The notes under the pieces are model-generated. The model saw only the letters and a program-made list of their open reading frames with translations. It was not told the DNA's origin and did not search any database. DNA of 64,000 nt from Holophagales bacterium (lineage in GTDB: Bacteria; Acidobacteriota; Thermoanaerobaculia; UBA5066), in contig JADKBZ010000033.1 of assembly GCA_016714815.1 (NCBI GenBank), forward strand, positions 1-64,000, read 5' to 3'. The position numbers and the translations under genes were made by a program. Positions 27,455-35,445 of the stretch are shown one piece after another (position 1 is the first letter of the stretch; every line of letters starts with the position of its first letter).

Positions 27455-28327
27455 TCAGCGGGGAGAGAGGTCGAGCGCGGCCCGCCCCGCCTCTCTCCGG
27501 CGCTCGGTCGCCGCCTCGGCGACCCGCTCCCAGAGAGGCTCGGAGAGGCGGCGGACCCCGAGGGTCCGCTCCGGCTGGGCGGGCGTGTGGAAGTCGGAGC
27601 CCGCCGTCACGAGAAGGCCGAGCGTCGCGGCCTTCTCGAGGAAGTCCTCCTCGCGCCCCGCGTTGTCCGGGTGGAAAGCCTCGACGCCGTCGAGACCGAG
27701 GTCGCGCCCCCGGCGGAGAAGCTCGTCCGGGTCGCGATACCAGACGGGATGGGCGAGGACCGCGAGGCCTCCCGCCCGGCGGACCGCCGCGATCGCCTCC
27801 GCCAGCCCCCACTTCGCCTTCGGGACGAACGCAGGGCGTCCGGTGGCGAGATACCGGTCGAACGCCTCCCCGACGCTCTGGACGAACCCGCCGGCGACGA
27901 GAGCGCGGGCCACGTGCGGCCGCCCGAAGGCGCCGGCCCCGACCGTCGCCCGGATCGCCGGGAGGTCGAGCACGACCCCGAGCTGGGCGAGCCTGCCGAC
28001 CATCGCCTCGCCCCGAAGGTCCCGCACCTGGCGGAACCAGACCAGCCGCTCGATCAGGGCGGGCTCCTCCGGATCGAGGAAGAGCCCGAGGAGGTGGACG
28101 TCCTCGCCTCCGTCCTCGACGGAGAGCTCGGCTCCCCCGGCGGCGACGAGGCCCGTCCCCGCCGCCGCCGAAAGGAACGCCGGCACCCCGTGGACGGCGT
28201 CGTGATCCGTCAGGGCGGCCACGGAGAGGCCGGCGGCCACCGCGCGCCGGACGAGCTCCGCGGGCGACTCCACTCCGTCAGAGACGGTGGAGTGGAAGTG
28301 GAGGTCGGCCCCGCCGAACGGCGTCAC
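27455..28327 (-). CDS. PHP-domain phosphoesterase
   Basis: A 290-residue protein of the PHP superfamily, close in layout to the YciV/TrpH RNase AM and 3',5'-nucleoside bisphosphate phosphatases. Metal motifs appear in order: ADLHFHSTVSDG near the N-terminus, ALTDHDAVHG, HLLGLFLD, AVLAHPVW and GSDFHTP. It cuts phosphoesters in RNA or nucleotides; the exact substrate cannot be read. The GTG start overlaps the pyk stop (GTGA), which fixes it. Confidence 0.87.
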   Translation of the reverse strand: MTPFGGADLHFHSTVSDGVESPAELVRRAVAAGLSVAALTDHDAVHGVPAFLSAAAGTGLVAAGGAELSVEDGGEDVHLLGLFLDPEEPALIERLVWFRQVRDLRGEAMVGRLAQLGVVLDLPAIRATVGAGAFGRPHVARALVAGGFVQSVGEAFDRYLATGRPAFVPKAKWGLAEAIAAVRRAGGLAVLAHPVWYRDPDELLRRGRDLGLDGVEAFHPDNAGREEDFLEKAATLGLLVTAGSDFHTPAQPERTLGVRRLSEPLWERVAEAATERRREAGRAALDLSPR

Positions 28328-29766
28328 TTGCGGGCGGGCCTGAGCGTCCGGATCCGGACGGTGTTCGTCGCCCCCTCGAGGGCCGCGGCGCCCGAGACCT
28401 CGACGACCGTCGCCTGCGAAAGGCCGTGCGCCCGGAGGACCGCGTCCCCGGCAGCGATCATCCCTTCCACCGTCGAGGACGCCGGGATGCAGAACGACAC
28501 GACGTTCCTGAGAAGCGTCAGCCTGCGCCGGACCTCCTCGGAGCTCGTCAGCGCCACGATCGGAATCCGGGAGTCCTCCTTCGAGAGAAGCCGGGCCGTC
28601 CGGCCCGACGCCGTGTAGACGACCATCGCCTCCGCCCCCGCGCGGCGCGCCGCCACGGTCGCCATGTCGCAGACGACCGGCGTGTGATCCTCGCCGTCCG
28701 CGATCCGGTGAGGGGGTTCGACGGGCATCGGCCTCTGGGCCTCGGCCACCCTCGCGATCTCGTCCATCGTCCGAACCGCCTCCACGGCGTAAGACCCGAC
28801 GGCCGTCTCGCCCGAGAGCATCACGGCGTCCGCCCCGTCGTTCACGGCGCCCGCCACGTCCGACACCTCGGCGCGCGTCGGAACGGGGTGCTCGATCATC
28901 GACTCGAGCATCTGGGTCGCCACGATGACGGGGACGGACTTGTCGTGCCCCCCCCGCAGGATCGCCCGCTGCGCCCCGGGGACGGCCGCCAGGCCGATCT
29001 CGACGCCGAGATCCCCGCGCGCCACCATCAGGACGTCGGAGGCGGCGGCGATCTCCCGGAGTCCCGTCACGGCTTCGATCCGCTCGATCTTCGAGACGAT
29101 CCAGGGACGGCGCTCCGGGGCCGCTTCCGCGATCAGGCGCCGGAGCGCCTTCACGTGCTCCACGCTCCTCACGAAGGAGAGGCCGACGAACTGGATCCCG
29201 GCCTCGAGCCCCTCGCGCAGGTCGCGGCGGTCCTTCGCCGTCACGGCCGGAGCCGAGAGAACCGAGCTCGGGAGGTTGACGCCGGCTCCTTTCCTCACGG
29301 TCCCGCCCGCGAGGACCCTCGCCTTCAGCGACCCGGCCCCCCGGCTCTCGACCTTCAGCCGGATCAGCCCGTCGGCGATCCGGATCTCGGCGCCCGGCTT
29401 GACCTCCGACAGAAGCGCGGGATACGTCACGGAGATCTGCTTTCCCCCGCCGCGGCGCAACCCCGGAACGATCTCCACGAGGTCCCCGTCCTTCCAGACG
29501 GTCGTGTCTCCCTCGATCGGGCCGACGCGGATCTTCGGCCCGCCGAGGTCGAGGAGGACACCCACGGGACGGCCCACCACCTTCTCGGCGTCGCGCACGA
29601 GGGCCACGCGGCGGGCGATGTCTCCCGGCGCGCAGTGGGCCCCGTTCAGGCGAACGACGTCGACGCCCGCCGAGAGGAGGCGAACGAGCTCGCCCTCCCG
29701 TTCGGCCCGGGGTCCGATCGTCGCGACGATCTTGGTGGCGCGAGGTTCCCTCGTCGGCTTGGCCAT
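28324..29766 (-). CDS. pyk: Pyruvate kinase
   Basis: Catalyses PEP + ADP to pyruvate + ATP. Conserved parts include TKIVATIGP near the N-terminus, NGAHC, the catalytic stretch WIVSKIERIEAV, DVLMVARGDLGVEIG, the ATQMLESMIEHPVPTRAEV motif and SGETAVGSYAVEAV. At 480 residues it is full length, with the allosteric C domain. The family's usual N-terminal RLNFSHG reads VRLNGAHC here, a mild change. AGGAGG precedes the ATG. Divergent from folE. Confidence 0.96.
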   Translation of the reverse strand: MAKPTREPRATKIVATIGPRAEREGELVRLLSAGVDVVRLNGAHCAPGDIARRVALVRDAEKVVGRPVGVLLDLGGPKIRVGPIEGDTTVWKDGDLVEIVPGLRRGGGKQISVTYPALLSEVKPGAEIRIADGLIRLKVESRGAGSLKARVLAGGTVRKGAGVNLPSSVLSAPAVTAKDRRDLREGLEAGIQFVGLSFVRSVEHVKALRRLIAEAAPERRPWIVSKIERIEAVTGLREIAAASDVLMVARGDLGVEIGLAAVPGAQRAILRGGHDKSVPVIVATQMLESMIEHPVPTRAEVSDVAGAVNDGADAVMLSGETAVGSYAVEAVRTMDEIARVAEAQRPMPVEPPHRIADGEDHTPVVCDMATVAARRAGAEAMVVYTASGRTARLLSKEDSRIPIVALTSSEEVRRRLTLLRNVVSFCIPASSTVEGMIAAGDAVLRAHGLSQATVVEVSGAAALEGATNTVRIRTLRPARK

Positions 29767-29786
29767 CCGGATCCTCCTGTGAACCG

Positions 29787-29792
29787 TATGAT
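29787..29792 (+). promoter_or_regulatory. Candidate -10 box of folE (leaderless)
   Basis: TATGAT lies six bases before the folE ATG, where no purine-rich ribosome site exists. Transcription would begin at about the start codon. Confidence 0.4.
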
Positions 29793-29798
29793 CTCCCC

Positions 29799-30437
29799 AT
29801 GACCGCGAAACCGGAATCCCCGCTCGCCGCCCGGCCCGACGCCCCCGACACGACCGGGCCGGGCGATCCGCGAATCGACGGCATCGCGCCCCACGTGAAG
29901 GAGATCATCCGGATCCTCGGCCTCTCGCCCGAGACCGACCCGAACCTGACCGGCACCGACCGCCGCGTGGCGAAGATGTACCTCGAGATCTTCTCGGGCC
30001 TCGACGAGGGAACCCGCCCGAACCTGACCACCTTCCCGAACGACGAGCACTACACCTCGATGGTGATCGAGAAGGAGATCCCCTTCTACTCGATGTGCGC
30101 CCACCATTTCGTCCCCTTCTACGGGCACGGCCACATCGCGTACATCCCGAACGAGCGGATCGTCGGGCTCTCGAAGCTCCCTCGCCTCCTCGATTTCTTC
30201 GCCAAGCGCCCCCAGCTCCAGGAGCGGCTCACCGAGCAGGTCGCCGGCGTCCTCGAGGAGGAGCTGAAGCCCCTGGGAGTCATGGTCGTCCTCGAAGCCC
30301 GGCACCTCTGCGTCGAGATGCGCGGAGTCCGCAAGCCCGGCTCCGTCACCGTCACTTCTGCGATCCGCGGCGTCTTCAAGCAGAAAGCGGTGCGGGAGGA
30401 GTTCCTCGACCTCCTCAGACGACCCGGGGTGATCTAG
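29799..30437 (+). CDS. folE: GTP cyclohydrolase I
   Basis: Converts GTP to dihydroneopterin triphosphate, the first step of folate/pterin synthesis. Zinc and catalytic residues are present in EKEIPFYSMCAHHFVPF (Cys100, His102, His103) and the C-terminal EARHLCVEMRGVRKPGS. GHGHIAYIPNERIVGLSKL matches the family core. Length 212 is normal. It is a lone plus-strand gene, converging with the secreted coiled-coil gene five bases after its stop. Confidence 0.97.
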   Translation: MTAKPESPLAARPDAPDTTGPGDPRIDGIAPHVKEIIRILGLSPETDPNLTGTDRRVAKMYLEIFSGLDEGTRPNLTTFPNDEHYTSMVIEKEIPFYSMCAHHFVPFYGHGHIAYIPNERIVGLSKLPRLLDFFAKRPQLQERLTEQVAGVLEEELKPLGVMVVLEARHLCVEMRGVRKPGSVTVTSAIRGVFKQKAVREEFLDLLRRPGVI

Positions 30438-30441
30438 CCCG

Positions 30442-31203
30442 TCACCGGAGCCAGCCGGGGAAGGCGCCCGCCTTCCGGGCTTCCTCCTGGAGCGCTTCCC
30501 ACCGCCCCTTCGCGCTCGTGTGCTCGGCCCGGGCCTTCTCCGCGACGGCCCGCATCTCGATCACCCGGACGATGTACGTGTTTCGCTCCGCTTCGCCGAC
30601 GCCGAGGAACGACTGCTCGGCCGACTTGAGCTGATTCTCGGCGGCGGCGAGATTCCGCTCGGCCTCGTCGAACACGCCGCGCGTCGCCTCGGCCCGCTCC
30701 CTCCAGTAGGTCTCCCCCCGGCCGTGGTTGTCGGTCGGAGGTTTCTCTTCGGCTGCGGCGGTGGGCGACGGAGTCGTGCCGGCCGGCGGCGACGCCTCCG
30801 GAGTTCCTGCCTTGGCCCCCTCGAGAATCCTCCGGGCGTCCTCCGGGCTCGTCTTCATCCGGACGCGATCGCCGAGAGGAGGAATCGCGAACGGGCGCGG
30901 GGTCGCCGCGGGTCGCGGAGGCGGCGTGGGGGCCACGGCGCCCGGTGCGTTGGCACGTTCGGTGGCGGACGCATCGACGCGCGCGACCGGGATCGACACG
31001 AACGTGCCGGAACCCTGGAGGCGCCCCACGAGCATGCCCGATCGGCTTTCCGGGGCCGCCTCGAACTTCAACCGCGTCCCGTCGGTCTGGACCACGATCC
31101 AGGAGCGGCCCGCGGGAGGATGCGCCGCCGGGGGTCCGGCGGTCGGCACCGGGAGCGGAGCGGGAGCGGCCAGGAACAGGACGAGGACGAAAACGGCCTT
31201 CAC
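30442..31203 (-). CDS. Secreted protein with C-terminal coiled coil, unknown function
   Basis: A 253-residue protein not matched to a family I know. The GTG start overlaps the preceding gene's stop (GTGA) and begins a signal peptide (VKAVFVLVLFLAAPAPLPVP). Residues about 33-80 look like a small beta domain (WIVVQTDGTRLKFEAAPES). A proline/alanine-rich linker follows (about 85-165). The last 85 residues are charged and helical (ATRGVFDEAERNLAAAENQL), likely a coiled coil. It may be a periplasmic structural protein; no function is proposed. Confidence 0.65.
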   Translation of the reverse strand: MKAVFVLVLFLAAPAPLPVPTAGPPAAHPPAGRSWIVVQTDGTRLKFEAAPESRSGMLVGRLQGSGTFVSIPVARVDASATERANAPGAVAPTPPPRPAATPRPFAIPPLGDRVRMKTSPEDARRILEGAKAGTPEASPPAGTTPSPTAAAEEKPPTDNHGRGETYWRERAEATRGVFDEAERNLAAAENQLKSAEQSFLGVGEAERNTYIVRVIEMRAVAEKARAEHTSAKGRWEALQEEARKAGAFPGWLR

Positions 31204-31931
31204 GCGACCTCCCCGAGGAGCGCCCGCGCGGCGTCGAGCCCGCGGAGGGTGCGCACCCCGTGCCAGCAGAAATCCTCTCCCGGCACCAGAGCGATCCGGG
31301 CCGCCGGGAGAATCCCCTCCCAGTGCACCCGCTCGGCGTCGCCGAACGGAAATGGTTCGTCCGGCAGGACGAGAAGCTCCGGCGCGAGCGCCGCCAGCTG
31401 CACCTCGTCCGTCGCCGGCCAGGGCCCGGCCCCCGCCGGAAAGACGTTCACGCCCCCGAACGTCTCGAGCAGGTCGGAGATGTAGGTCCCCGCCGCGGCG
31501 GCCATCCACGGCCCCTTCCATATCAGGTAGGCGAACGGAACCGGCCGGCCCGAACGGGCCGCCGCGAGCTTCTCCTCGACGGCCCGGGCCCATTCCTGCG
31601 CGACCTCATCGGTCCCCGTCAGCTCGCCCAGCCGCCGGAGCAGCGGCGGGACGTCCGCGACGCGCGTCGGGTGACTCACGTCGACCCGGTAGTCCTTCGA
31701 GAGCGCTCCGACGTCGACGTCGCGGTTCTCCTCCGCGTTGCAGAAGACGAGGTCCGGCCCGAGCGCCGCGATCGCCGCGAGGTCGGGATTCTTCGTTCCG
31801 CCGACACGCGGGACTCCCGCGAGAGCCTCGCGGGGGTGGACGCAGTAGCGCGTCACCCCCACGAGGCTCCCGCCCAGTCCCAGCGCGACGAGGCTCTCCG
31901 TGATCGAAGGACAGAGAGAGACGATCCGCAT
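31200..31931 (-). CDS. BtuF-like helical-backbone metal receptor without signal peptide
   Basis: A 243-residue member of the periplasmic-binding-protein family that binds cobalamin or iron chelates. MRIVSLCPSITESLVALGLG, VGVTRYCVHP, PDLAAIAALGPDLVFCN and a helical spacer fit the family. It begins directly at the mature fold with no signal peptide, and no ABC permease or ATPase is adjacent, so a classical importer role is unlikely unless export differs. The ATG overlaps the fumarase beta stop (TGATG), which supports this start. Confidence 0.82.
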   Translation of the reverse strand: MRIVSLCPSITESLVALGLGGSLVGVTRYCVHPREALAGVPRVGGTKNPDLAAIAALGPDLVFCNAEENRDVDVGALSKDYRVDVSHPTRVADVPPLLRRLGELTGTDEVAQEWARAVEEKLAAARSGRPVPFAYLIWKGPWMAAAAGTYISDLLETFGGVNVFPAGAGPWPATDEVQLAALAPELLVLPDEPFPFGDAERVHWEGILPAARIALVPGEDFCWHGVRTLRGLDAARALLGEVA

Positions 31932-32536
31932 CAGGCGGCCGGCTTCTTCCTCCCGAGCAGCTCGTCGAGGACCTCCTTCGAGCCCTTCCTGACTTCCTCG
32001 TGGAGGGAATCTCCGTGCGCGTCCATCGTCACGATCAGCGGGAAGTCCTTGACCTCGTAGATCCACATCGCCTCGGGAACGCCGAGCTCCTCCAGGTGCC
32101 TCACTCCCAGGACCCTCACGACCCGCTGCGCGAGGACCTGCGCCGCGCCGCCGATGGCGTGCAGGTAGACGGCTCCGTGCTCCTTGAGCCCGGCGAGGGT
32201 CTTCAGGCCCATGCCGCCCTTGCCGACCACGCCGCCGAATCCGTATTTCCCGATCACCGCGGCCTGGTAGGGCTCCTCGCGGATCGAGGTCGTCGGTCCG
32301 GCGGCCAGGACGCTCCAGGAGCCGTTCTTTTCCTTCCGCATGACGGGGCCGCAGTGGTAGAGGACCGCGCCGCGAAGGTCGAGGTCGGGATACTCCGGCC
32401 AGGTCTTGACCCAGAGCTTGTGCAGTGCGTCCCGGCCCGTGACCATGAGCCCGGAGACTTCCACCGCGTCGCCTCTCTTCAGCGACCGGACGACCTCGGG
32501 CGTGAGGGGAGTCGTCAGCTTTCTTGCCAGGCTCAT
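31931..32536 (-). CDS. fumB: Class I fumarase beta subunit
   Basis: The C-terminal (swivel) half of iron-sulfur fumarate hydratase, as a separate 201-residue subunit. Family landmarks are GDAVEVSGLMVTGRDALHK, YHCGPVM, AAGPTTSIRE and GKGGM. Tartrate dehydratase TtdB is similar, but fumarase is the more likely call because no second tartrate gene or regulator is nearby. ATG at 32536 overlaps the alpha subunit stop (ATGA). The symbol is used for the subunit and does not imply E. coli FumB. Confidence 0.85.
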   Translation of the reverse strand: MSLARKLTTPLTPEVVRSLKRGDAVEVSGLMVTGRDALHKLWVKTWPEYPDLDLRGAVLYHCGPVMRKEKNGSWSVLAAGPTTSIREEPYQAAVIGKYGFGGVVGKGGMGLKTLAGLKEHGAVYLHAIGGAAQVLAQRVVRVLGVRHLEELGVPEAMWIYEVKDFPLIVTMDAHGDSLHEEVRKGSKEVLDELLGRKKPAA

Positions 32537-33612
32537 TGCGCGTACACCGCCTTTCCGGAGGACGAAACCTCGACGGAGGCCCGCCGCGTCGCCCAGCACA
32601 TGTAGCTGACGGAGACGAAATACGAAGCCGGAAGGCGCGCGAGGTGCGACATCTTCACGCCGAGGAGCGTCGTCTTTCCACCGAACCCCATCGGGCCGAC
32701 CCCGAGGAGGTTCCCCTTCGTAAGGAGCTCTTCCTCCGCCGCGGCGAGCGCGGGCTCCGGGCTCCGGTCGCCGAGCTTGCGGAAGAGCTGGCGCTTGGCC
32801 TCCCCCATTCCGCTCGCGCGGTCGCCCCCCATGCAGACTCCGAGGATGCCCGGAGAGCAGCCCTTCCCCTGCGCCTGGAAGACGGCGTCCAGGACGATCC
32901 GCTTCACCCCGTCGAGGTCGCGGTCCGCTCCCAGCTCCGAGTTCGGAAGCGAGTACTGCGCCCCGACGTTCTCGCAGCCCCCTCCCTTCAGGATGAGGTC
33001 GGCCTTCAGTCCCGAGCGGGAGTGCTCGTGAACGTGGACGATCGGCATCCCGCGCCCCGGAGCGTTCCCCGTGTTCTTTCCGCTCAGGGTGTCGACCGAG
33101 TTGGGGCGGAGATAGCCGGTGGCCGTCGCGACCTCGGTCGCCTTCGCCGCGGCCTTCTCGATCGCGCGGATCGAGACCCCGCGCGGAACCGCGACTTCGA
33201 AAAGCGGCATTCCGGTGTCCTGGCAGACGGGGCGGGACGTGGCGGCCGCGATGCGCGAGTTCTCGAGCAGGACGCCGAGCGTCTCGCGGGCGACGGAGCC
33301 CTCCGCTTCCCGATCCCGCGCGGCCTCGATGGCGGCGAGGATGTCCGGCGGCATCGACGTCGCGGCGCGGCGGATCAGCTCGGTGAACGTCGCGACGAGG
33401 GCCTTTTCGCCGAACGGATCGCTCGGGACCGGCTTCTTCGCCACGACCGGACCCGCCTTCTTCGCAGGGGAAGGCTTCGTCGCGGGCGAAGGCTTCTTGG
33501 CGACGGGACGGGGACGCACGGCCCGGCCCTTCGCGGGGACGGGCTCGCGCCTGGCGACGCCCTTCTTTGCGGGCACCGGCCGGGCCGGCTTCTTCGGTTT
33601 CTTCTGGGCCAT
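32533..33612 (-). CDS. fumA: Class I fumarase alpha subunit with H1-like N-terminal tail
   Basis: The N-terminal catalytic half of iron-sulfur fumarase (359 residues here; about 280-290 is usual). The cluster and substrate motifs are visible: RPVCQDTGMPLFEV, KNTGNAPGRGMP, LKGGGCENVGAQYSLPN and GVCMGGDR, with three cysteines placed as expected for a 4Fe-4S cluster. The first 65 residues are an extra lysine-, alanine- and proline-rich tail with KKPSPATKPSPAKKAG repeats, like histone H1 tails. ATG at 33612 has GGAGGT nine bases upstream, so the tail appears truly translated. Coupled to the beta subunit. Confidence 0.87.
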   Translation of the reverse strand: MAQKKPKKPARPVPAKKGVARREPVPAKGRAVRPRPVAKKPSPATKPSPAKKAGPVVAKKPVPSDPFGEKALVATFTELIRRAATSMPPDILAAIEAARDREAEGSVARETLGVLLENSRIAAATSRPVCQDTGMPLFEVAVPRGVSIRAIEKAAAKATEVATATGYLRPNSVDTLSGKNTGNAPGRGMPIVHVHEHSRSGLKADLILKGGGCENVGAQYSLPNSELGADRDLDGVKRIVLDAVFQAQGKGCSPGILGVCMGGDRASGMGEAKRQLFRKLGDRSPEPALAAAEEELLTKGNLLGVGPMGFGGKTTLLGVKMSHLARLPASYFVSVSYMCWATRRASVEVSSSGKAVYAQ

Positions 33613-33659
33613 CTTCGCGTGACCTCCGGTCTTCAAGGATACCTCCGGGAGAGGACCCC

Positions 33660-35234
33660 TCAGGCCTCCTGGGCTCCTCCCGGCGCTCCGCGGAGGAACT
33701 CGGGAGGGAGCGCCACCTCTTCCTCCCGAAAGCGGGCGAGGAGCGCGGAACGGTCGAGCGAGCGCAGGAGCGCTTCGCGGGGCTCCACGAGGCCTGCCCC
33801 GACGAGCCCGGCCAGGCTGGAATTCAGGGTCGCGTACCCCGGAGAAGCCCCGAGGCTTTCGGACAGTGCCCAGAGCCGGCCCTCGAGGATCATCTCGGCG
33901 GCGAGGCTGCCGGGGTGGAGCGACTCTGCCGCCGCGACGCGATCCCCCGTCCGCCCCCTGCAGAGCGCGAGCGCGAGCCCGCCTCGAAACGTCGCGGACA
34001 GGAGTGCGCGCAGCTCGGCCCGCCGGCCCTCGGGAAGCAGGGCGTCGAGCCACTGGAGCGCGAGAGCCAGCGTTGGCGCGGGAGCCGGAGCCAGGACCAG
34101 GCGGCCGCTCGCCGCAAGCTCCACGAGGAGGGCCGCCGACCCCGCGTCGGGAACCGCGCCGGCGAAGACGACGTCGGCGTCTTCCCGCGAGGCGGCCCGG
34201 AGCCCGGCCCGAACGGACGGGACGTGCGTCCCCGACTCCCTCTGGCTGACGCTCCCCCGTCCCGGCGGTATGAGGATCTCGACCGGGTCTTCCACGCTCA
34301 CGACGCGTTCCCCTCGCCGCTGGGCGGCATGCGCCGCGAGCGCCGCGAGCGTCGTCGTCCTTCCCGAGCCCGGCGGGCCCGCAACGAGGAGAAGCCCGGG
34401 GGCGGGTCCGGCCAGCCTGAGGACCGCCTCGGGCAGGCCGAGCGTCTCGATCGACGGCGCCTCCGCCGGGAGAAGCCGGACCGAAAGACCCGTCCCGTTT
34501 CGGTCCCTCGCGGCCCGGACGAGGCACCGCCCGGCCCCGTCCACCTCGACCACGAAGCGTGCGCTTCCCGCGGACTCGAGCAGCCGCATCGCCCGAGAGG
34601 GTGCCCGGCGCGAAAGGAACGCGTCGATCTCCCCCGGCCCGGAGGGAGCGGTCGCCGAGGAAACGAGGCTCCCCTGGAGCCGGAAGACGGGCCGCTCGGA
34701 AGGAGAGAGAACGAGATCCGACGCCCCCTGCTGACGGGCGAGGGCCAGCAGCCTCTCGAGCTCGACCGCCTCCCGGCTGGCCAGGGAAGGGATCGGCCGC
34801 GTGGCCCCTCTGACGAAGCTCTTCGAGAGAGGCGGCTCTTCGCGGGGGCCGGCGGTGTCGACCGGTGGCTCGGGGACCTCCGTAGCGCCCGGTTCCAGCG
34901 GTTCCGGCTTTTCCCCCTCCGGATCCATCGCCTTCCGGAGAATCATCATCGCCGGACGCCCCGCAACCATGGAGAACTGGATCGCGACGGGCGCGAGATC
35001 CTCTCCCGCAAGGAATGGCAGGCGGTTTCTGTTCCGGGAGAGGACCTCGGGCGAGACTCCCGGGGCGATCTCCTCCACGACGATCCGGAACGCTTCGTCG
35101 CTCACGACCTCGCGCCCCGCGACGGTCTTCGTGGTCCCGCGCGTAATGAAGATCTTCTCGCCAGCGATGAGATAGAGCGCGTCGCCGTCCGTCTGCAGGA
35201 AGCTCCGGACGAGGGCCCCGACCCTCGAGGTCAC
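33660..35234 (-). CDS. Degenerate PilT-like ATPase
   Basis: A 524-residue protein with a C-terminal PilT/GspE-type ATPase domain and an extra N-terminal domain. Residues about 10-100 resemble a PilT N-terminal sensor domain (DALYLIAGEKIFITRGTT). A linker rich in proline and glutamate follows, then a second N domain (GASDLVLSPSERPVFRLQG). Walker A GPPGSGRTTT lies at about 286-295 and SVEDPVEIL is kept. However, the Walker B/catalytic motif normally GEMRD reads GAVPD, and the His box is APAPAPT, so hydrolysis may be lost. GTG at 35234 was chosen for AAGGAG six bases above; a GTG nine codons earlier exists. Confidence 0.78.
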   Translation of the reverse strand: MTSRVGALVRSFLQTDGDALYLIAGEKIFITRGTTKTVAGREVVSDEAFRIVVEEIAPGVSPEVLSRNRNRLPFLAGEDLAPVAIQFSMVAGRPAMMILRKAMDPEGEKPEPLEPGATEVPEPPVDTAGPREEPPLSKSFVRGATRPIPSLASREAVELERLLALARQQGASDLVLSPSERPVFRLQGSLVSSATAPSGPGEIDAFLSRRAPSRAMRLLESAGSARFVVEVDGAGRCLVRAARDRNGTGLSVRLLPAEAPSIETLGLPEAVLRLAGPAPGLLLVAGPPGSGRTTTLAALAAHAAQRRGERVVSVEDPVEILIPPGRGSVSQRESGTHVPSVRAGLRAASREDADVVFAGAVPDAGSAALLVELAASGRLVLAPAPAPTLALALQWLDALLPEGRRAELRALLSATFRGGLALALCRGRTGDRVAAAESLHPGSLAAEMILEGRLWALSESLGASPGYATLNSSLAGLVGAGLVEPREALLRSLDRSALLARFREEEVALPPEFLRGAPGGAQEA

Positions 35235-35376
35235 CGCCGGCTCCTTCGGACCGCCCTGCACACGCCGCGGACGGGAGGCACCGGAGCGGGAACTCTCTCG
35301 GTCTCGGCAGGAACTTCGGTCATCACTCCTCCCGGGGCGCTTCGCACGGGCGGATCCGGAGCACGCGGTTTCCGGC

Positions 35377-35386
35377 TACCATTGTA
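35377..35386. promoter_or_regulatory. Overlapping divergent -10 boxes
   Basis: TACCAT on the plus strand (35377-35382, towards korA) overlaps TACAAT on the minus strand (35386-35381, towards the PilT-like gene). Polymerase binding on the two sides would exclude each other. Confidence 0.4.
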
Positions 35387-35445
35387 GGTTTACCCGTTTC
35401 CGTCCGCACCAGCGCCTCGCGGGCCACGGGAGGAGGTCTATCCGG

